Source: Chloroflexota bacterium
Lineage (GTDB): Bacteria; Chloroflexota; UBA6077; SHYK01
DNA: 36,255 nucleotides
Direction of reading: 5' to 3'
Assembly: GCA_035652535.1 (NCBI GenBank)
Contig: DASRDP010000163.1
Span: forward strand, 1 to 36,255
Shown in pieces: positions 8,627 through 15,685 of the stretch; the first letter of the stretch is position 1, and each line of letters begins with the position of its first letter. Made by a program: the position numbers and the translations under genes. Below the pieces are notes generated by a model, which did not search any database, was not told the origin of the DNA, and saw only the letters and a list, made by a program, of their open reading frames with translations.

Positions 8627-9454
8627 CTAGGCACGCCGCGAGGAGCGCGTGTGGTGAAAGATCCGGAGGGCTGACACGTTGAGGATGACCCCGAGGCCGA
8701 TCTTCAAGATGCCGGCCGGGATGACCCCCACGATGGCTCCGCCGATCAGCGCCCCGATGATCGAGCCCACCCCCATTGGGGCGACGGTGTCGAGCCACGG
8801 CTGTCCGTCGGCAAAGGCTCCCAGCCGCGCGTAACGGACGAGTCCCACGAACACGGTTGGGAGACTGACGAGCAGGCTCCCGGTCCCGGCCGTCTTGATA
8901 TCCGCGCCGAATGCGAACACGAGCGTGGGGATGATCAGCTCCCCGCCAGCCACGCCCAGCAGGCTGCTTACGAGCCCGATCGCCAGCCCGAACCCGACAC
9001 CCGCCAGCACCTGCCCGGCGAGAACCAGCGGGATCAGCCCACCGCTCTCCTTGGCCACTAGCCCCTCCACGATGAGCGCCAGGCCGATGCCCACGAGCAG
9101 TACCAGAATCACCCGTTCGAGCTGCTCGTTGGACAGCCGTCCGGCGAGGGCTGGTCCGATGAAGGCCGTCACCATCGCTCCTGCGATAAGCGCCGGAAGG
9201 ACTGGTGCCAATGGCGCGAGGGGAGCCAGGGAGAGCGTCGTCCCCCGGATCGCCAGCGAGGCTGCGAGCGTCACCATGCTCACGGCCAGATTCAGGGATA
9301 CCGCTTGCCGCGCCGCATAGCCCAGCACCCCGGCCAGGACCGGCAAGCGGAACTCCGCTCCCCCCAGGCCGATAAGCCCACCCAGAACCCCGATCGGCAC
9401 CGCGAACAGGAAGGCCACCCCCGGACGCGATGGTCGGACACCCGATTCAATCAC
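8627..9454 (-). CDS. TauE/SafE (TSUP) family membrane permease
   Basis: 275 residues with a GTG start; its first bases overlap the stop of the upstream IstB-like gene (GTGA overlap), and GAGGAG lies 6 bases before the start. The protein is almost wholly hydrophobic, with seven or eight likely membrane spans. It shows the family's repeated glycine-rich motifs: VPIGVLGGLIGLGGAEFRLP near the N-terminus and the related IGLVSSLLGVAGGELIIP in the middle, the two inverted halves of the TSUP fold. Members export or import sulfite, sulfonates, sulfoacetate or other organic anions. No sulfur-metabolism gene is adjacent, so the substrate is open. The gene lies between the two tRNA-Ala repeats and may be cargo. 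Confidence 0.85.
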   Translation of the reverse strand: MIESGVRPSRPGVAFLFAVPIGVLGGLIGLGGAEFRLPVLAGVLGYAARQAVSLNLAVSMVTLAASLAIRGTTLSLAPLAPLAPVLPALIAGAMVTAFIGPALAGRLSNEQLERVILVLLVGIGLALIVEGLVAKESGGLIPLVLAGQVLAGVGFGLAIGLVSSLLGVAGGELIIPTLVFAFGADIKTAGTGSLLVSLPTVFVGLVRYARLGAFADGQPWLDTVAPMGVGSIIGALIGGAIVGVIPAGILKIGLGVILNVSALRIFHHTRSSRRA

Positions 9455-10038
9455 ACCGCTTGCTCCTCACCCATTGATCGTCGCTGCTCGATGGCCTCCT
9501 TGGCCCGGTAGCGTTCCATCCCCTTGGGGTCCAGGGTCACTGAATGGTGCACGACCCGGTCAATTGCTGCCATCGTCGTCATGGGATCCCTGGAGATCCG
9601 ATCCCACTCGGAGAACACGAGGTTCGTCGTGATCGCCACACTTCGCCGCTCGCAGCGTACTGCCAGGAGCGTGAAGAGCACGTCCATCTCGTCCCGGTCG
9701 TGCTGCACGTAGCCAATGTCGATCACGCAGGCGAACCGGTCGAGCTGCGCCAGGAGCTGCGGCAGCCGCAGGTCCCCCTTCGCGGCCAGGAGGCGCTGCA
9801 CGAGCATCGATGTCGGGGTCCAGAATAGCGCATGGCCTTGCGTGATCAGCTCGTGGCCGATTGCCTCCAGCGGATGGGAGTTGCCGACCCCCGGCTTCCG
9901 GGCGGCCACGATGTTGACCGCGTTCGCAAGGAATGTACCGCTCCGCAGCCGCTCCACCTGGTGCTGGATAGCTGGTGGGAAGCGCGTGGGATGGAGCGTG
10001 TCGTCCCACGAAGTCCCGGCGAACGCCCCCGGTGACAT
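9451..10038 (-). pseudogene. istB: IstB-like ATPase of an IS21-family element, truncated and motif-defective
   Basis: 195 residues against about 240-260 for intact IstB. The IstB signature is clear: VFSEWDRISRDPMTTMAAIDRVVHHS, ERRSVAITTN and a Walker-type loop. The Walker A site reads RKPGVGNSH where the family has GPPGxGKTH or GPPGxGKSH, so the essential lysine is replaced by Asn (about residue 53). The Walker B IDDLGY has become VIDIGY. The N-terminal DNA-interaction helices are missing and no istA transposase gene is nearby. It is best read as a dead IS21 remnant. Its GTGA overlap with the permease means it may still be translated as the first gene of a two-gene unit. Confidence 0.7.
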
Positions 10039-10096
10039 AGCTCTCGCTGAGCGGCGCTATCAAGAATTTCTGAGGAGTACGAAGGGTGACGGATGA
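10031..10096 (+). pseudogene. Probable C-terminal stump of a HigB/Gp49-like toxin
   Basis: The reading frame that ends in TGA at 10094-10096 gives DIALAERRYQEFLRSTKGDG just before and overlapping the GTG of the antitoxin-like gene. The alternating Ala/Arg helix (IALAERRYQEFL) resembles the final helix of RelE/Gp49-type toxins, and toxin-before-antitoxin with a short overlap is the HigBA order. Left of about 10030 the sequence is IstB-derived, so the rest of the toxin gene would have been removed. The peptide is short and this reading is tentative. Confidence 0.35.
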
Positions 10097-10388
10097 TCCC
10101 GACCGTGATGTCGAGAAGCGCAAGGCAAACGACGCTGAATTCGCGCAAGCCTGGGACGCGGCCGGTAGCGAACTCGCCGTCCAGAAAGCAGTGATCGCGG
10201 CCCGGCTCGCGGCCGGGCTGAGCCAGCGGCAGCTCGCTGATCGGATCGGCACCAGCCAGTCAGCGATTGCCCGAATGGAGGCGGGAACGTACCACCCAAG
10301 GGTTGAGACGCTGTTGCGTCTGGCTGACGCGCTGCACAATACGTTCGAGATCGACGGAACTGGGGTGCGCGTGAGACCAGCTGCCTGA
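10086..10388 (+). CDS. XRE-family HTH protein, probable orphan antitoxin (HigA type)
   Basis: 100 residues with a GTG start and GAGGAG 8 bases upstream. A helix-turn-helix of the HTH_3/Cro-C1 class spans about residues 35-90: AVIAARLAAGLSQRQLADRIG, then TSQSAIARMEAG and VETLLRLADAL. The N-terminal extension EFAQAWDAAGSELAVQKAVI is typical of antitoxins that pair with RelE/HigB toxins. Only a probable toxin tail remains upstream, so this would be an antitoxin without an active toxin, or a plain repressor. It would bind its own promoter. It lies inside the tRNA-Ala repeat-bounded patch, consistent with mobile-element origin. Confidence 0.85.
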   Translation: MTDDPDRDVEKRKANDAEFAQAWDAAGSELAVQKAVIAARLAAGLSQRQLADRIGTSQSAIARMEAGTYHPRVETLLRLADALHNTFEIDGTGVRVRPAA

Positions 10389-10533
10389 GATGTTGAGTTG
10401 CAGGGGGTCCGCACCTTATCAACAGCGGGCCATTCCCCTAAAATTTCCCCTGCAGTCGTTTTCGCGGGAAGGGTCAGTGGACAATACGCGCGCTGGTGGT
10501 CCGGATCGGCCTACAAGCGGACGACACACTGGG

Positions 10534-10606
10534 TGGACCTGAGGGGATTCGAACCCCTGACCTCGCGGATGCGAACCGCGCGCTCTCCCGACTGAGCTAC
10601 AGGCCC
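10534..10606 (-). tRNA. tRNA-Ala (anticodon CGC)
   Basis: Read on the minus strand, the gene folds as a complete cloverleaf of 73 bases: acceptor GGGCCTG / CAGGTCC, D arm GCTC...GAGC, anticodon arm CGCGG-TTCGCAT-CCGCG, and T arm AGGGG-TTCGAAT-CCCCT. The loop gives anticodon CGC, reading GCG (Ala). The acceptor stem has the G3:U70 wobble pair that marks alanine tRNAs, which confirms the call. The discriminator is A; the next bases read CCCA, so a proper CCA end is not encoded. A TATACT -10-like element sits about 35 bases upstream (10641-10646). Part of its 3' half is repeated at 8400-8446. Confidence 0.96.
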
Positions 10607-10733
10607 GTTCGACAAAAAACAGCCCTGGCGGGCCGCCCAAAGTATATCACGCCCCTCGCCGGGCACGGTCCGACGGCGACCGGCGCCGGTGGCGTCGCCC
10701 GCGCGACCCACATCACGACCGCGGAGAAGAGCA

Positions 10734-11528
10734 ATGGACCTCGAGCTGGCCGGGAAGGCCGCGGTTGTCACCGGCTCGTCCCGGGGAATCGGCAAGCACA
10801 TCGCCATCGCCTTGGCGCGCGAAGGCTGCAACGTGGCCCTCTCCGGTCGCGCCCGCGATACGCTCCTCGTGACCGGGCAAGAGATCCGCGACCTCGGTGC
10901 GCGGTGCATCGAAGTGGAAGGGGACCTGTCTATTCCGGGCGCGCCGGAGCGCCTGATCGATGCCGCGCGCCAGGCGTTCGGCCGCCTCGACGTCCTGGTC
11001 AACTGTGTTGGAGGAGGCCGCGGGCGCACGTTTCTCGAGACGAGCGACGAAGATTGGCAGGGAACCCTCGACGCCAACGTCTTTCCCGCCATTCGCTCCA
11101 GCCGCGCCGCGATCCCGATCATGAGAGAGCATGGCGGCGGCTCCATCATCATCATCTCGTCCATCTACGGCCGCGAGGTCGCGCCCCTGCCCGACGAGGC
11201 GCCGGCCTACAGCGCCGCCTACCATCTCGCGAAGATGGCGGAGATCAGCCTTTCAAAGACGATGGCGCGCGAACTTTCCCCCATGGGAATCCGCGTCAAC
11301 GTCGTAGCGCCCGGCTCGATCCTCTTCCCGGGCGGCACCTGGGACCGACGTCTGAACGCGGATCCGGAGCGGATCCAGCGCTTCGTGCGCCAGGAGATGC
11401 CCCTCGGCCGCTTCGGTCGGCCGGAGGAGGTCGCGGCCGTTGTGGCGTTCCTCGCCTCGCCGCGTGCGAGCCTGGTAACCGGCGCGTGCATACCGGTGGA
11501 CGGCGGCCAGACGCGATCCGCGATTTAA
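10734..11528 (+). CDS. Short-chain dehydrogenase/reductase (SDR)
   Basis: 264 residues; ATG chosen because GGAG lies 8 bases upstream and the dinucleotide-binding fold begins at once. The classical SDR motifs are all present: TGSSRGIG (13-20) for NAD(P) binding, the NCVGG variant of NNAG (90-94), Asn115, Ser142/143, and the catalytic Tyr163-x3-Lys167 (YHLAK). The end VTGACIPVDGGQTRSAI is the usual C-terminal dimer segment. It would oxidise or reduce a secondary alcohol/ketone or 3-oxoacyl group in the cytosol. Similar proteins are annotated FabG or generic 3-oxoacyl-ACP reductase, but no fatty acid synthesis genes are adjacent. It is transcribed away from the tRNA gene and is convergent with the nifS-like gene. 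Confidence 0.9.
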   Translation: MDLELAGKAAVVTGSSRGIGKHIAIALAREGCNVALSGRARDTLLVTGQEIRDLGARCIEVEGDLSIPGAPERLIDAARQAFGRLDVLVNCVGGGRGRTFLETSDEDWQGTLDANVFPAIRSSRAAIPIMREHGGGSIIIISSIYGREVAPLPDEAPAYSAAYHLAKMAEISLSKTMARELSPMGIRVNVVAPGSILFPGGTWDRRLNADPERIQRFVRQEMPLGRFGRPEEVAAVVAFLASPRASLVTGACIPVDGGQTRSAI

Positions 11529-11557
11529 CGCCTGCCGATCATCGGCCGCCGACCGGC

Positions 11558-12721
11558 TCACGATGCGCGCAGCGCGCGCATCCGCTCGATGATCGACGGC
11601 AGCACGGCGAGAACTTGGTCGATATCACCCTCGGTGTTCTCGACGCCGAGGCTGAGTCGAAGATTGCCCTCCGCCAAAGCCGACGGGACGCCCATCGCCC
11701 TCAGCACGTGCGACGGCTCCAGCGTGGCCGATGTGCAGGCTGATCCGGCAGCAGCCGCGATTCCTCTCAAGTCGAGCTGCTGGAGCAGCGCCTCTCCATC
11801 CACACCCTCAAAACAGAAGCTCGCCACGTGCGGCACGCGCTGGGTCGGATGGCCGGTCAACACAGCTCCGGGGATTGAGGCGAGGATCCCATCGATGAGC
11901 TTGCGCGCCAGAACCCCCGCGGCGGCCGAGCGCTCGGAGCACGACGGCAGCGCCAGCTCCAGCGCCTTCACCATCCCCATGATGGCAGGCACGTCCTCTT
12001 GGCCGGCGCGCCGACCGCGCTCGCGATCGTCGCCGGTGAGGATCGGCTGAAGCAGCACGCCCCGCCGTGCCCACAGCAGACCAGCGCCTTTCGGACCGCC
12101 GATCTTGTGCGCCGAGATCGAGAGAAGGTCCACGCCAAGCGAAGTAACCTCGATGGGAAGGTAACCAGCAGCGGCCACGGCGTCCGTGTGGACGACCGCC
12201 ATCGGCTGGGCGGCCTTCACGGTGCGCACGATCGCGTCGAGCGGCTGGAGCGAGCCGACCTCGTTGTTGGCCATCATGACCGAGACCAGCACCGTCTCGT
12301 CATCGAGCGCGGCGGTCAGAGCATCGAGCTGAACCACGCCGGCGCCATCGACGGGAAGATAGGTGACGCGCCAGCCCTGCTTCTCCAGCTGGCTCGCGGT
12401 ATCCAGCACCGCGCGGTGCTCCACCTGCGTGGTGATAAGATGGCGGCCGCGATGCTGGGTCGCGAGGGCGACGCCGCGAAGGGCGAGGTTGATGGACTCC
12501 GTGCCGGAGCTGGTGAACACCACCTCCGCGGGCTCGCCGCCGAGGACCGTCGCCGCGCGTCTCCGCGCATCCTCCAGCTCGCGCTTCATCGCACGACCGG
12601 CGCGGTAGAGCGCACCAGGGCTGCTCCAACGCTCGGTGAAGTACGGGAGCATCGCCTCCCATACCGACGGATCGATGGGCGCGGTGGCCGTGTGGTCGAG
12701 ATAAACACGGGGAGATTGCAC
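11558..12721 (-). CDS. Cysteine desulfurase, NifS/IscS family
   Basis: 387 residues with a GTG start. It is a fold-type I PLP enzyme with the schiff-base lysine in SISAHKIGGPKGAG (Lys206), the ring-stacking histidine EHRAVLDT (His102), Asp180 for the PLP nitrogen, and the sulfur-accepting cysteine in GSACTSATLEPSHVL (Cys329). It takes sulfur from L-cysteine for Fe-S clusters or tRNA thiolation. The PLP-contact glutamine that normally follows two residues after the Asp (DAVQ or DATQ) is alanine here (DAVAAAG), an uncommon change. No iscU, sufBC or mnmA is beside it. It ends 29 bases from the convergent SDR gene. NifS-like selenocysteine lyase activity cannot be excluded. Confidence 0.92.
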   Translation of the reverse strand: MQSPRVYLDHTATAPIDPSVWEAMLPYFTERWSSPGALYRAGRAMKRELEDARRRAATVLGGEPAEVVFTSSGTESINLALRGVALATQHRGRHLITTQVEHRAVLDTASQLEKQGWRVTYLPVDGAGVVQLDALTAALDDETVLVSVMMANNEVGSLQPLDAIVRTVKAAQPMAVVHTDAVAAAGYLPIEVTSLGVDLLSISAHKIGGPKGAGLLWARRGVLLQPILTGDDRERGRRAGQEDVPAIMGMVKALELALPSCSERSAAAGVLARKLIDGILASIPGAVLTGHPTQRVPHVASFCFEGVDGEALLQQLDLRGIAAAAGSACTSATLEPSHVLRAMGVPSALAEGNLRLSLGVENTEGDIDQVLAVLPSIIERMRALRAS

Positions 12722-12858
12722 GGAACCGCCTTGTTGCAGATGGGGCCTGCGTTATCGGGCCCGGTCCGCCTTGGCGCGGATGCCCCTGTGATAATAAGGA
12801 GATGCCACCCCGCCGTGTTCTCGGGGGCGCGGATGCCGAGCCGGTCGGCTGAGGAAGG

Positions 12859-13077
12859 CTATGAGATCCGGCGTTCGCGTTCGGTGAATCGGTCCTGGTC
12901 CAGGGCGTCCAAGAGCTGGCTTCCCAACACGCGATAGGCCCGGCCCACACGAGCCGCGCGCAGCTTTCCGGCTTTCAGCCACCTGCGTGCTGTGGCGTCG
13001 CTGATACGGAGGATCTGGCAAACTTCCGCCAACGTGTAGACAGCATTCGGGCGAATCTCGATATTTGAGCCAACCAA
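12859..13077 (-). CDS. Small MerR/Xis-type helix-turn-helix DNA-binding protein
   Basis: 72 residues from a TTG start, chosen because a GGAGG lies exactly 7 bases upstream (13085-13089). The alternative ATG at 13107 has no ribosome site and lies at or before the start of a TAGAAT -10-like promoter (13108-13113). The core YTLAEVCQILRISDATARRWLKAGKLRAARVGRAYRV is a helix-turn-helix with a wing of the BldC/excisionase/HTH_17 class, where the last Arg-rich strand enters the minor groove. No integrase is near, so it is more likely a small transcription regulator than an excisionase. A palindrome at 13144-13161 lies in the divergent promoter region shared with the aldolase operon and is a possible target. 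Confidence 0.82.
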   Translation of the reverse strand: MVGSNIEIRPNAVYTLAEVCQILRISDATARRWLKAGKLRAARVGRAYRVLGSQLLDALDQDRFTERERRIS

Positions 13078-13143
13078 TTGCGTGCCTCCGCGCGCGCTGA
13101 TACGCATATTCTATCAAAAGCGGTTTCGCGCCAACGAATTTGT

Positions 13144-13161
13144 GATCGTCATGGGACGATC
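13144..13161. promoter_or_regulatory. 18-bp palindrome, candidate operator
   Basis: GATCGTC-ATGG-GACGATC is a perfect 7-bp inverted repeat around 4 bases. It lies in the 188-bp gap between the divergent HTH gene and the class II aldolase gene. Its place fits an operator for the neighbouring HTH protein. It could instead be a weak hairpin; no T run follows. Confidence 0.4.
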
Positions 13162-13265
13162 GGGGACCTTGCCGTCCGTTGAGTCACGCATTTGCCCACG
13201 TACTCCGGCATCTATTGGCCGGCATTCCGTAGAATTAGGCCGCCCACACCGCACGAGGAGAGGAC

Positions 13266-13988
13266 ATGCCCTTCGATACCTCTGATCTCGACGTGCGCGA
13301 AAAATTGGCCCTCGGGTGTCGCATCTTGGCCATGGAGGGCCACGGCGACGTCATCTGGGGCCACATGTCGCTGCGCGATCCGGAGGACCCCACACGCTTC
13401 TGGATGAAGGCCAACAGCGTCGGACTCGAGGAGATCACCCCCGACGACCTCGTGCTCATCGACTTCGACGGCAACAAGATCGCCGGGATGCGCCAGCGCC
13501 ACAACGAGTTCCCGATCCACGCGGAGATCATGCGGCGCCGACCGGAGGTCAACGTCGTCGTCCACACCCACCCAACCCTGCCGACGGTCCTCGGGTCGAG
13601 CGGCAGGACGATCCTTCCCGTCACCCATGAAGGGTGCTTCTTCTACCCGCCCGCCATCCCGGTGTTCACGGAGATGACGGACCTCATCGTGACGCGAGAA
13701 CAGGGTGAGTCCGTCGCGGCGGCGCTCGGTTCGCACCGCGCCCTGTTCATGAAGAACCACGGCATCGCCATTGCTGCGGAGACGATCGAGGAGGCGGTGG
13801 TAGCATCGATGCTGCTGGAAAAGGCCTCGCGCGCGCAAATCGCCGCCATCAGCCTGGGCGACGTGCCAGCCTCGCCGGACGAAGAGGCGCTGGCGAAGCG
13901 CCAGCACATCTATCACCCGGAGGCGATCGTTCGGGCGTGGCATTATTTACTGCGCAAGACACAAAAGTGGGACGGCATGCCCCGCTGA
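13266..13988 (+). CDS. Class II aldolase/adducin family protein
   Basis: 240 residues, with a GGAGAGG ribosome site just before the ATG. The zinc site typical of the fuculose-1-phosphate/ribulose-5-phosphate aldolase fold is complete: His100 and His102 in VVVHTHPTLP and His165 in FMKNHGIA. Glu81 in the RHNEFPIHAEI segment sits where the catalytic acid of this family lies. The enzyme would cleave or epimerise a hydroxy-acid or sugar phosphate, or decarboxylate a 3-keto acid. It comes 71 bases before the CoA ligase and aldehyde dehydrogenase genes on the same strand and probably shares their transcript, so a role in breakdown of a carboxylated aldol-type intermediate is more likely than sugar metabolism. 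Confidence 0.87.
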   Translation: MPFDTSDLDVREKLALGCRILAMEGHGDVIWGHMSLRDPEDPTRFWMKANSVGLEEITPDDLVLIDFDGNKIAGMRQRHNEFPIHAEIMRRRPEVNVVVHTHPTLPTVLGSSGRTILPVTHEGCFFYPPAIPVFTEMTDLIVTREQGESVAAALGSHRALFMKNHGIAIAAETIEEAVVASMLLEKASRAQIAAISLGDVPASPDEEALAKRQHIYHPEAIVRAWHYLLRKTQKWDGMPR

Positions 13989-14059
13989 GCCATCGACGCG
14001 TCCCCGCTCCGCGCGAGGCGACGCGCCGGGGGCATCTCGGCCGAGACGGGAGTGGGCGT

Positions 14060-15679
14060 ATGGAGTTCGACCTGAGCCTCGACGTTCCAGAAACCTTCAA
14101 TATGGCGAGCGTACTCGTCGATCGCCACGTCGCGGAGGGGCGCGGCAGCCGAGTGGCCATCCACTACCAGGACGACTCCATCACGTACGCGGATCTGCTC
14201 AAACGCGTCAACAAAGCCGGCAACATGCTGCGCGACCAAGGGATCGAGATCGAGGACCGCGTCCTCATCCTTACGACGGACCGGCCGGAATTCATCGAGA
14301 GCTTCGTCGGCGCCATGAAGATCGGAGCGGTCCCCGTCCCGATTAACACCCTCTCGGAGCGTGACGACCTCGCTTACTACATCGAGGACTCGCGCGCCGC
14401 CGCCGTCATCGCCGACGACCAATTTCTGCGCCGCCTCGAAGGCTTTCCGGGCACATTTCGCTACCTGAAGCGCGTGTTCGTGCTCCCCGACGCAGACAGC
14501 AGCCAGACGTCCGCCTCGATCGCCAAGTCGCTCGGCCCACGGGCCGCCGAGCTTTCGTACCGCGACGCCTTCGCAGCCGCCTCCGATGAGCTGGAGGTCG
14601 AGCCGACCAGCCGCGACGATCCGTCGTACTGGCTGTACAGCTCGGGCACGACGGGTCCGGCGAAGGGAACGGTGCACCTGCACCAGGACATGGTCTACTG
14701 TACGAGCACCTGGCTCCGTGAGGTGTCGAAGCCCACGCCAGACGATCGGAACTTCACGGCCTCGAAGCTCTTCACCTCGTACGGCCTCGTCAACGGGCTC
14801 TATCAGCCCCTCATGGCCTGCAACGCGACCGTCCTCATGCCGGGCCCGCCCACCACGCAGGCTGTGGTCGACACGATCGCCCGTTATCGGCCGACGATCT
14901 TTTTCACCGTGCCCGCGTTGTACAACAACATCTTGAACGACCACGCGGCGGGCAAGCTTCAGGTCGACCTCTCGTCCGTGCGGTTGTGCATCTCCGCGGG
15001 GGACGCGCTGCCGCCGGTGATCTACGATCGCTGGCTCGAAACCTTCGGGATCGAGCTGCTGGACGGCATCGGGTCGACAGAGTTCGGATACATCTACATT
15101 CAGAACCTGCCGGGCAGGGCCCGGCCCGGCTCGAGCGGCCAGCTGCTGCCCGGCTATAACGCCAAGATCCTCGACGAGGACGGCCACCCCGTGCCCCAGG
15201 GTGAGGTGGGAGAGCTGTACGTGCAGTCGCCATCCTTCGCCTTCGCGTACTGGAAGAAGCGGGACCGAAGTCGGGACACGTTCCGCGGGCCCTGGCTCAA
15301 GACGGGGGACCTTTACACCCTCGACGCCGACGGCTACTACCACTACGAGGGCCGGGCGGATGACATGTTCAAAGTAAACGCGCAGTGGGTCTCCCCTATC
15401 GAGGTGGAAGGGGTGCTGCTGCGCCATCCCAGCGTCGCCGAGGTCGCCGTGGTCCCGTACAAGCAGGCGGACGGGCGGATCAAACCTCGAGCGCACGTCG
15501 TGCTGCGCGACGGGAGCGCGGGCGGGTCCGAGCTGGCTGACGCCCTCGTGCGGTTCTGCGCGGAAGGGCTCGATCGCGACCATCTGTACAAGTGTCCACA
15601 GGAGATCCGGTTCGAGTCCGATCCGCTCCCGAAAACCGCGAGCGGCAAGATCCAGCGTCACAAGCTTCGACAGAGGTAG
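14060..15679 (+). CDS. Acyl/aryl-CoA ligase, benzoate-CoA ligase type (ANL superfamily)
   Basis: 539 residues; start ATG follows a GGGAG site. The adenylation motifs are in order: P-loop YSSGTTGPAKG (from about residue 193), DGIGSTEFGYIY in the substrate pocket region, the hinge TGDLYTLDADGYYHYEGRADDMFK, and the C-terminal catalytic lysine in LPKTASGKIQRHKL (Lys530). The GIGSTE and GRADDMFKVNAQWVSPIEVE segments are those of benzoate- and 4-hydroxybenzoate-CoA ligases. It would convert an aromatic or related acid to its CoA thioester with ATP. The aldehyde dehydrogenase begins 6 bases after its stop. That order (aldehyde oxidised to acid, acid activated) suggests a short peripheral catabolic route. 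The exact acid is unknown. Confidence 0.9.
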   Translation: MEFDLSLDVPETFNMASVLVDRHVAEGRGSRVAIHYQDDSITYADLLKRVNKAGNMLRDQGIEIEDRVLILTTDRPEFIESFVGAMKIGAVPVPINTLSERDDLAYYIEDSRAAAVIADDQFLRRLEGFPGTFRYLKRVFVLPDADSSQTSASIAKSLGPRAAELSYRDAFAAASDELEVEPTSRDDPSYWLYSSGTTGPAKGTVHLHQDMVYCTSTWLREVSKPTPDDRNFTASKLFTSYGLVNGLYQPLMACNATVLMPGPPTTQAVVDTIARYRPTIFFTVPALYNNILNDHAAGKLQVDLSSVRLCISAGDALPPVIYDRWLETFGIELLDGIGSTEFGYIYIQNLPGRARPGSSGQLLPGYNAKILDEDGHPVPQGEVGELYVQSPSFAFAYWKKRDRSRDTFRGPWLKTGDLYTLDADGYYHYEGRADDMFKVNAQWVSPIEVEGVLLRHPSVAEVAVVPYKQADGRIKPRAHVVLRDGSAGGSELADALVRFCAEGLDRDHLYKCPQEIRFESDPLPKTASGKIQRHKLRQR

Positions 15680-15685
15680 GGCATC

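Larger units (their letters stand above)
8400..10577. mobile_element. Candidate degenerate insertion at tRNA-Ala, bounded by direct repeats
   Basis: The two copies of the tRNA-Ala 3' half stand in direct orientation about 2.1 kb apart. They enclose a permease gene, a defective IstB-like gene, a toxin stump and an antitoxin-type regulator. No integrase is present, so if this was an integrative element it has lost its own recombinase or been replaced by later insertions. The IstB-like gene points to an IS21-family remnant inside it. The boundaries are inferred from the repeat alone. Confidence 0.4.
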
